Of a DNA stretch of 64,000 bases, positions 58,972-64,000 are shown one piece after another. The stretch is from positions 124,001 to 188,000 of the forward strand of contig JAQGEQ010000061.1 of NCBI GenBank assembly GCA_034620365.1. The letters run 5' to 3'. This DNA comes from Pegea sp. RAD2-039 (taxonomy: Eukaryota > Chordata > Thaliacea > Salpida > Salpidae). The position numbers and the translations under genes are program-made. The notes below the pieces were generated by a model, which was not told the DNA's origin, did not search any database, and saw only the letters and a list, made by a program, of their open reading frames with translations. Within the stretch, counting starts at the first letter, position 1. Each line of letters starts with the position of its first letter.

Positions 58972-61188
58972 TTAGTCGCTCATTTCATCTGCGTTCCTAT
59001 TCAAACTATCTTCAATATCTGACTTTTCGCGTTTGTATGATGTCATCACCTTCTCGAACTCACTATTAGCTTTCCGCTTCAGTGATTCGTTCTCTGATTG
59101 GTCAGAATTTGCCCACTCAAGAACCAATCGCCTTCCGTATAAATGAGTCGAATTGCAGAGAGTTTGAAAAGCTAATTTCGCGTTTTCGACGTTGATAAAG
59201 TCAACAAACGCGAAACCGCGATGATTATGAGATGCACCAGAGGATGCAAGAGTTGCTCTCGTGGGAAGTCGAACTGATTTCAGATCTCCAAATGATGAGA
59301 AAAGACTCTGGATCTCATCTCGTTTTGCTTGGAACGGAATATTTCGAACTAGGATCTTTGATCTTCCATCAGCATCTTCTTCCTTCTGAAGATTCCTTTT
59401 TGATCCTTCAGATAATCCTTTCTTTTCAGATTTCTTCAATTCTAACTTATGTCCCTCTAAATCTGCTCCCTGCAGCTTCTGAAGACACAGAAGAGCGTCA
59501 TCACTACTCGCAAGTTCTACAAATCCGTAACCCATCGAAAGCGCGGTTCCGCGCCGCAGATCGTGCTTCCGACTAATCACAACATCCACAACTCGCCCCG
59601 TGCCCTCGAACAGCTCCCTTAATCCCGATTCAGTCGTCTCAAAGTTCAAATTCTTCACAAATAGCGTTGCTGTGTTCTTCAATGACGTCATCTTTGATGA
59701 TGTATCACTTGATGTCACCTTTGATGACGTATCACTTGGTGACGTCACTTCCGGTTTAGTAAACACATCAGACGGGGCCCACTCTAAATAGAGCGGCGTG
59801 TGGTGAAAGCTTCGATAAGCGAGCTTTAACAGCGCTTTTTTTGCGCTTGATGACGTCACAAATTCGATGATGGCGGTAGTAGCAGCCGGAGCGATCAGTA
59901 CGCGCCCCAAATTACCGAAGCCCCCAAACAACTTCCGCAACTCACCACTGGATGTCTCTGTCGGCAAGTTCTTTGCAATGATGACATTTTTACTTCGCGC
60001 GCTTGCTGCGTTCCCAAACGCATCCAAATGGACGCCGTTTTTAAGCAGAAAGTCGCGCGTTTCCGCCACGATTTCACTTTCGCCCAAAGCTATTTTCACA
60101 GCTGCTGAGTGAGTAGCAGTTGATTCGCTGACGTCACGCTTTGATGCACCGTAACGCGCGGCGACAACTTCAGCAACTGCACTGGGGGAGATAAAAAGAG
60201 TGTTCCAGTTGACCGACTTTTCCGCGTTCTTCGTCATCTCTTTCGCTTTTTGCTTCTTGAACGACGACAGCTGGTCACGAGTGACGTCATTAGAAGTCAC
60301 ATCTTCGCGTTTTAGTTTACCGGGCAACACGTGCAACATCCGACCCTGGAATACATCACCATCGAGCTGCTGCATCGCGCGTATCGCGTTTTCCGGAATC
60401 ACGTAAGTGATGTGAGCGTATCCGAGATTTTTAGAAGGTTGATTGGGATCAATGATCAGCTGGATCTCACTGAGATCACCAAATGGCTCAAAAGCTTCTC
60501 GAAGGTCTTCTTCTTTGCAACCAAAACAAAGATTGCGAACAAACAATCTTCCTGATTCACAAACTTCCTCTTCCATCGATTCAGTTGTCTCTACTCGCGA
60601 TGATGACGTCACAGAAGGTTGTGGTGTGGCAAATACTGAAGTGCTGAGGAGTTTAAGATCAATGTAGCGCCCATTGATGTAACTTTTGTCGTTCTTCATC
60701 GCTTCTTCGCGTTCTTTTTTATTTTGAAACTTGACAAGAACAAACCCGGAAGTGTTTCCGTTCTGGTTTTTCAAAATTTCGATTTCTTCTGTTTTGGTCG
60801 GGAAGAAAAATTCTTCGATATTTTTCTTGGTCACATTAAAAGGGCAACCTCTCATCTTCACCCAGAATCCTTCCTTCTTGCTCTTTACTTCAATTTGATT
60901 TTTTACTTCTTTTATTTTTGTATTTTCTTTACTTTTATTTTCACTACAAGAAAATTTCCGACAACTTTCAATCAAAACTTTTTGATTTTTAATCAAACAA
61001 TTTTGCATTTTCTTCATCGCATTTTCAGCAATTTTTTCAGTTTTAAATCCAATAAATGCAAATCTTCTGGACTTTCCTTTCCTTTTGATGATTTTACAAT
61101 CTGTGATTACTCCAAATGATTCAAACTTCTTTCTGATCTCAATTTCTTCAAGATTACTTGGAAGATTTTTCACAATAAGTCTAGACAT
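58972..61188 (-). CDS. RBM19: RBM19/Mrd1, six-RRM ribosome biogenesis protein (intronless)
   Basis: 738 residues from the ATG at 61186-61188 (MSRLIVKNLP), which is where RBM19 proteins start. An in-frame ATG 33 nt upstream is rejected because an acceptor-like ttttag lies between them. Six RRMs: residues about 1-78, 108-181 (degenerate), 213-290 (GRLFVRNLCFG, LGYAHITYV), 400-472 (KNVIIAKNLPTE), 507-585 (ATLFVKNLNFE, GYGFVELAS) and 610-693 (SKILVRNIPFQ, RGFAFVDFI). Six RRMs distinguish RBM19 from yeast Mrd1 (five). It binds pre-rRNA in the nucleolus and is needed for 18S rRNA processing. It is shorter than human RBM19 (960) because of shorter linkers. The first 150 codons are strongly AT-rich and Lys/Asn/Ile-heavy; the rest is GC-richer. 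It lies just upstream of LONP2 on the same strand. Confidence 0.95.
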   Translation of the reverse strand: MSRLIVKNLPSNLEEIEIRKKFESFGVITDCKIIKRKGKSRRFAFIGFKTEKIAENAMKKMQNCLIKNQKVLIESCRKFSCSENKSKENTKIKEVKNQIEVKSKKEGFWVKMRGCPFNVTKKNIEEFFFPTKTEEIEILKNQNGNTSGFVLVKFQNKKEREEAMKNDKSYINGRYIDLKLLSTSVFATPQPSVTSSSRVETTESMEEEVCESGRLFVRNLCFGCKEEDLREAFEPFGDLSEIQLIIDPNQPSKNLGYAHITYVIPENAIRAMQQLDGDVFQGRMLHVLPGKLKREDVTSNDVTRDQLSSFKKQKAKEMTKNAEKSVNWNTLFISPSAVAEVVAARYGASKRDVSESTATHSAAVKIALGESEIVAETRDFLLKNGVHLDAFGNAASARSKNVIIAKNLPTETSSGELRKLFGGFGNLGRVLIAPAATTAIIEFVTSSSAKKALLKLAYRSFHHTPLYLEWAPSDVFTKPEVTSPSDTSSKVTSSDTSSKMTSLKNTATLFVKNLNFETTESGLRELFEGTGRVVDVVISRKHDLRRGTALSMGYGFVELASSDDALLCLQKLQGADLEGHKLELKKSEKKGLSEGSKRNLQKEEDADGRSKILVRNIPFQAKRDEIQSLFSSFGDLKSVRLPTRATLASSGASHNHRGFAFVDFINVENAKLAFQTLCNSTHLYGRRLVLEWANSDQSENESLKRKANSEFEKVMTSYKREKSDIEDSLNRNADEMSD

Positions 61189-61208
61189 GATTAATAATAA
61201 ATATAATC

Positions 61209-64000
61209 CTAAAATAAACAAGAAAGTTATTTATTAAAGATTCTAATATCTTAACATTTTTATTTCTATATTTTCATTTAAAGCCATCAAAATATTTAAA
61301 ACTTTCTTTTCAATAATTATAAATGAATATTTATTAATAATTTTAAAGAAAAGAAAACTTAGATTTAAATATAAATCTAGTTCTTTAAACAAATATATGA
61401 ATTGATAAAAAATAAACTACATTTTTAGTGAACCTCAAAGATACATAACTATACATTTTTTAATAATCTTATGTCTAAGAACAGAATTTGGCATTTATGA
61501 AGAAAATAAATTTCTAATTTTATCATCTAAATATAAATTATTTCTATTAATAAAAATTGTATTATAAGTATACTGAAATTAGATTAAAGGTACATATTAA
61601 TTGATGAAAATTGGAACCTATTTATTTCTAGTATTGATTAGTTTATATTTAAGATGTAAAAAAGTCATAAAAAATAAATATAAATAATGCAAAAGAAGAT
61701 AATCAAAATTTAAAATATTATAAATAATTCTCAACTATTTTATTTATATAATTTGTTATATACAATTTTTTTTAATTTTCAGCAAGTTATAAAAGATTGT
61801 TTAGAATTCTTAGCACTATGTGTTAGTTTTCACATGAACAAATACAGAAAAGATTTCTTACTATCAAATAATAAAATACATTAAAATTAAAGATATAAAA
61901 AAATATTAAAAATAGATACCAGTACCAAATTCATAATGAGATTAAAAGAATCAAATGAAAAATAAATTAATAAGGAGTGTTTTACGAAATATGTAAAAAG
62001 CTTTATTAAAGAATAACTAAAACTAAATCTTCCCAAATTCAATAGTACTTTAAATAGCAATTATATTATCAGATTTTTAATATTTCTTGAATGTCTCACT
62101 CCATTCTCTTATATTTTTCTTACTACAAATCTATGTTTAGTGATTGTAGTTTGGTTTAATCATACTTAGTTTGTTTATTCTGACGATGCTAGAAATACAA
62201 ATAAAAGAAATACAAAAAAAAATAAAATCAACTAACCAAAAAACCTTATCAAAAAATGTTCATACACACATGCCCTGACGACAGCACTGGTTAATTAATA
62301 ACACATGGACCAGTCACAAATATTAAATCTGAAATTAGAAACATGTAAAGACTTTTATGGCTTTTTTTGAAACTTTTTTTGAGCTGAACTTTTTTTTGAG
62401 TTTTTTAGTAACTAAAAAGTAGTCTTCCATTAGTACTAAAACTTTTTACTTTTACTAATGTGGGACAAAACACTTCATTAAGCTCAAGATAAAATAGTAA
62501 AGCTTTTTACAGAGATGTAATCATCGCTTAATTATCTTTATTGAAATATCCATAAACTTTAATTGCCAACTCATAGCATAATTATGTATAATTATAGTTC
62601 TAGAAAATACCATTTGGTTATAAAACATCTTAAAGTTTAAAAAAATTATCTACGTGTTTCATCAGTGAATAAATTCAAGCTTATTTTGAAAAAAAGTTAT
62701 AAGTTGAAGTAAAATAAAATTACAGGGTACAAGTTAGCAGGTTCAATATTTAAACTGTGATAAATAAAGATTATATAGTTTGATAAGTACCTTATAGCTT
62801 TAAATATGTTTCAAAATAATAATACATTTCAATTTGATTAGACAAAATAATAACCAATTTATTTGTCATTCATTGTTTGCTCAAGCTTGGCAAGTACATG
62901 TAAATGTAAATATATACAAATCAACATAAAATATAAACTTACTTCATTATCAGTAAATTTTATTTTAATGCAAGATTTTTTTATTTCGTTTGCATCATCT
63001 AATGAGTGAATTTAAGTCTCAAATTTAAATTTAGACTCTTAAATAATTATTTATTTATGATTTCTCTTATCTTGACTTTAATACTTTCTTTAAAGAAATC
63101 TTTTACAAGTCCTCCGAGATTTTTTGCTAGATATTGAATATATATAACCCTAACCCATTCAAAAAGTTGATAATACCAAGTAGAATAAGGATACCACGGT
63201 TACCAGGGTTTGAATTTTCTTCCCGACTTCATCGCTAAGTCAAAGTATTACCTTTCTTATAAATTATTTTAAAAATAGGAGTTCCATCATTTTGTGATAT
63301 ATACAGACCTTTTCATTATCTTTCTGCAGTCATATTATTATTTTTTCGCTATAAGAGCCATATAACTTATTATCTGTAAGAATAAAACAAATAAATTAAT
63401 TATTTGTTAAATAGATAAAAAAAGTATTTTTGATAGAATTATGAGCCTTAAAATATTAAGTTTTTGTTCTTTTTGTATAATTATAGTCTTTTGTTTAAAT
63501 TTAACTTACTTTATTTACATGTCCTTAGTAAAGTCTTCTAAACAAATTTGAATTTATCTTGATTAAGGCAAAATACTAAAAGTTAAAAATTGGAAAGTAT
63601 GCTCAACAATTATTCATAGGGTAGTATTTCATAACATTCAAAGAAATTTTTATTCAATATTTAACTATTTTAGTTTCTTTCAACTTTTTAACAAAAAATA
63701 GTTCAATAGAAACTTTTAAGACTATTAGTTACTTTTAAGTAATAAGCCATATTGTTGATTAAAAAAACGACAAATATTGGCATGATGCGTGATAACAATA
63801 ACATCATAAGGTGATTTGTAAATATATTGCAAATTTTAAAGTCGATAGAGCTAATTATCATACAAATTATTTTTGAATACTGTTTTACGATTGATAATTT
63901 TATGATAATGAAAGAATGAGAAACATTTTATTTAAATAAAATTGTTAGTTAGTTTATAGCAGTTTTATAATATCAATACAGTTGTACACAAAATGTAAAT
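61209..64000. other. AT-rich spacer at the right end
   Basis: No gene recognised. A small GC-richer patch at 63180-63235 (ATACCACGGTTACCAGGG, TTTGAATTTTCTTCCCG) could be a repeat fragment. The RBM19 5' leader begins at an acceptor-like ttttag at 61209-61214. Confidence 0.45.

Noticed and set aside
59232..60667. Plus-strand ORFs opposite RBM19
   Set aside because: Antisense shadows of a 738-residue conserved gene; no protein similarity.
61189..61221. Upstream in-frame ATG extending RBM19 by 11 residues
   Set aside because: An acceptor-like ttttag lies between this ATG and MSRLIV, and RBM19 proteins begin at MSRLIV; the extra residues are probably not in the mRNA.

Overview
The window looks like nuclear DNA of an invertebrate metazoan. 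It is AT-rich, the genes are interrupted by GT-AG introns that are often only 48-60 nt long, AATAAA poly(A) signals occur, and a full-length two-CH-domain, 24-repeat filamin is present. I cannot name the phylum. Acceptor-like sites lie just upstream of nearly every start codon, and two genes are separated by only 79 nt, so spliced-leader trans-splicing with operons is possible.

Layout. 718-12337 (-): complete filamin, 47 coding exons plus an alternative CH2 exon and a skippable serine-rich exon. 12.4-20.8 kb: AT-rich, almost gene-free, with one decayed ORF (16111-16746) and two SINE copies. 20829-22712 (+): intronless nuclear YTH-domain m6A reader (YTHDC1-like). 26267-29580 (+): CNOT6-type CCR4 deadenylase, 12 exons. 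31672-50285 (+): a cluster of five CISD2-like genes. The two outer genes are intact CDGSH iron-sulfur proteins. The three inner ones keep the N-terminal motif and membrane segment but have lost the Fe-S domain, and lie on a 6,187-bp tandem repeat (two full units and part of a third). Each full unit also carries LINE and LTR-retrotransposon relics. 51745-55299 (+): methylmalonyl-CoA mutase, 15 exons. 55785-58892 (-): peroxisomal-type Lon protease, 15 exons, ending in SNL. 58972-61188 (-): intronless RBM19/Mrd1 rRNA-processing protein with six RRMs. 61.2-64 kb: AT-rich, no gene seen.

Exon chains were joined by hand from splice sites, reading phase and family knowledge, and every chain closes in frame. 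The genes serve unrelated housekeeping roles (cytoskeleton, m6A reading, mRNA decay, Fe-S proteins, propionate metabolism, peroxisomal proteolysis, ribosome assembly). The parts most worth a second look are the CISD cluster with Fe-S-less members, the mutually exclusive filamin CH2 exons, the large excess of the palindrome TGACGTCA, and the tight RBM19-LONP2 pair.
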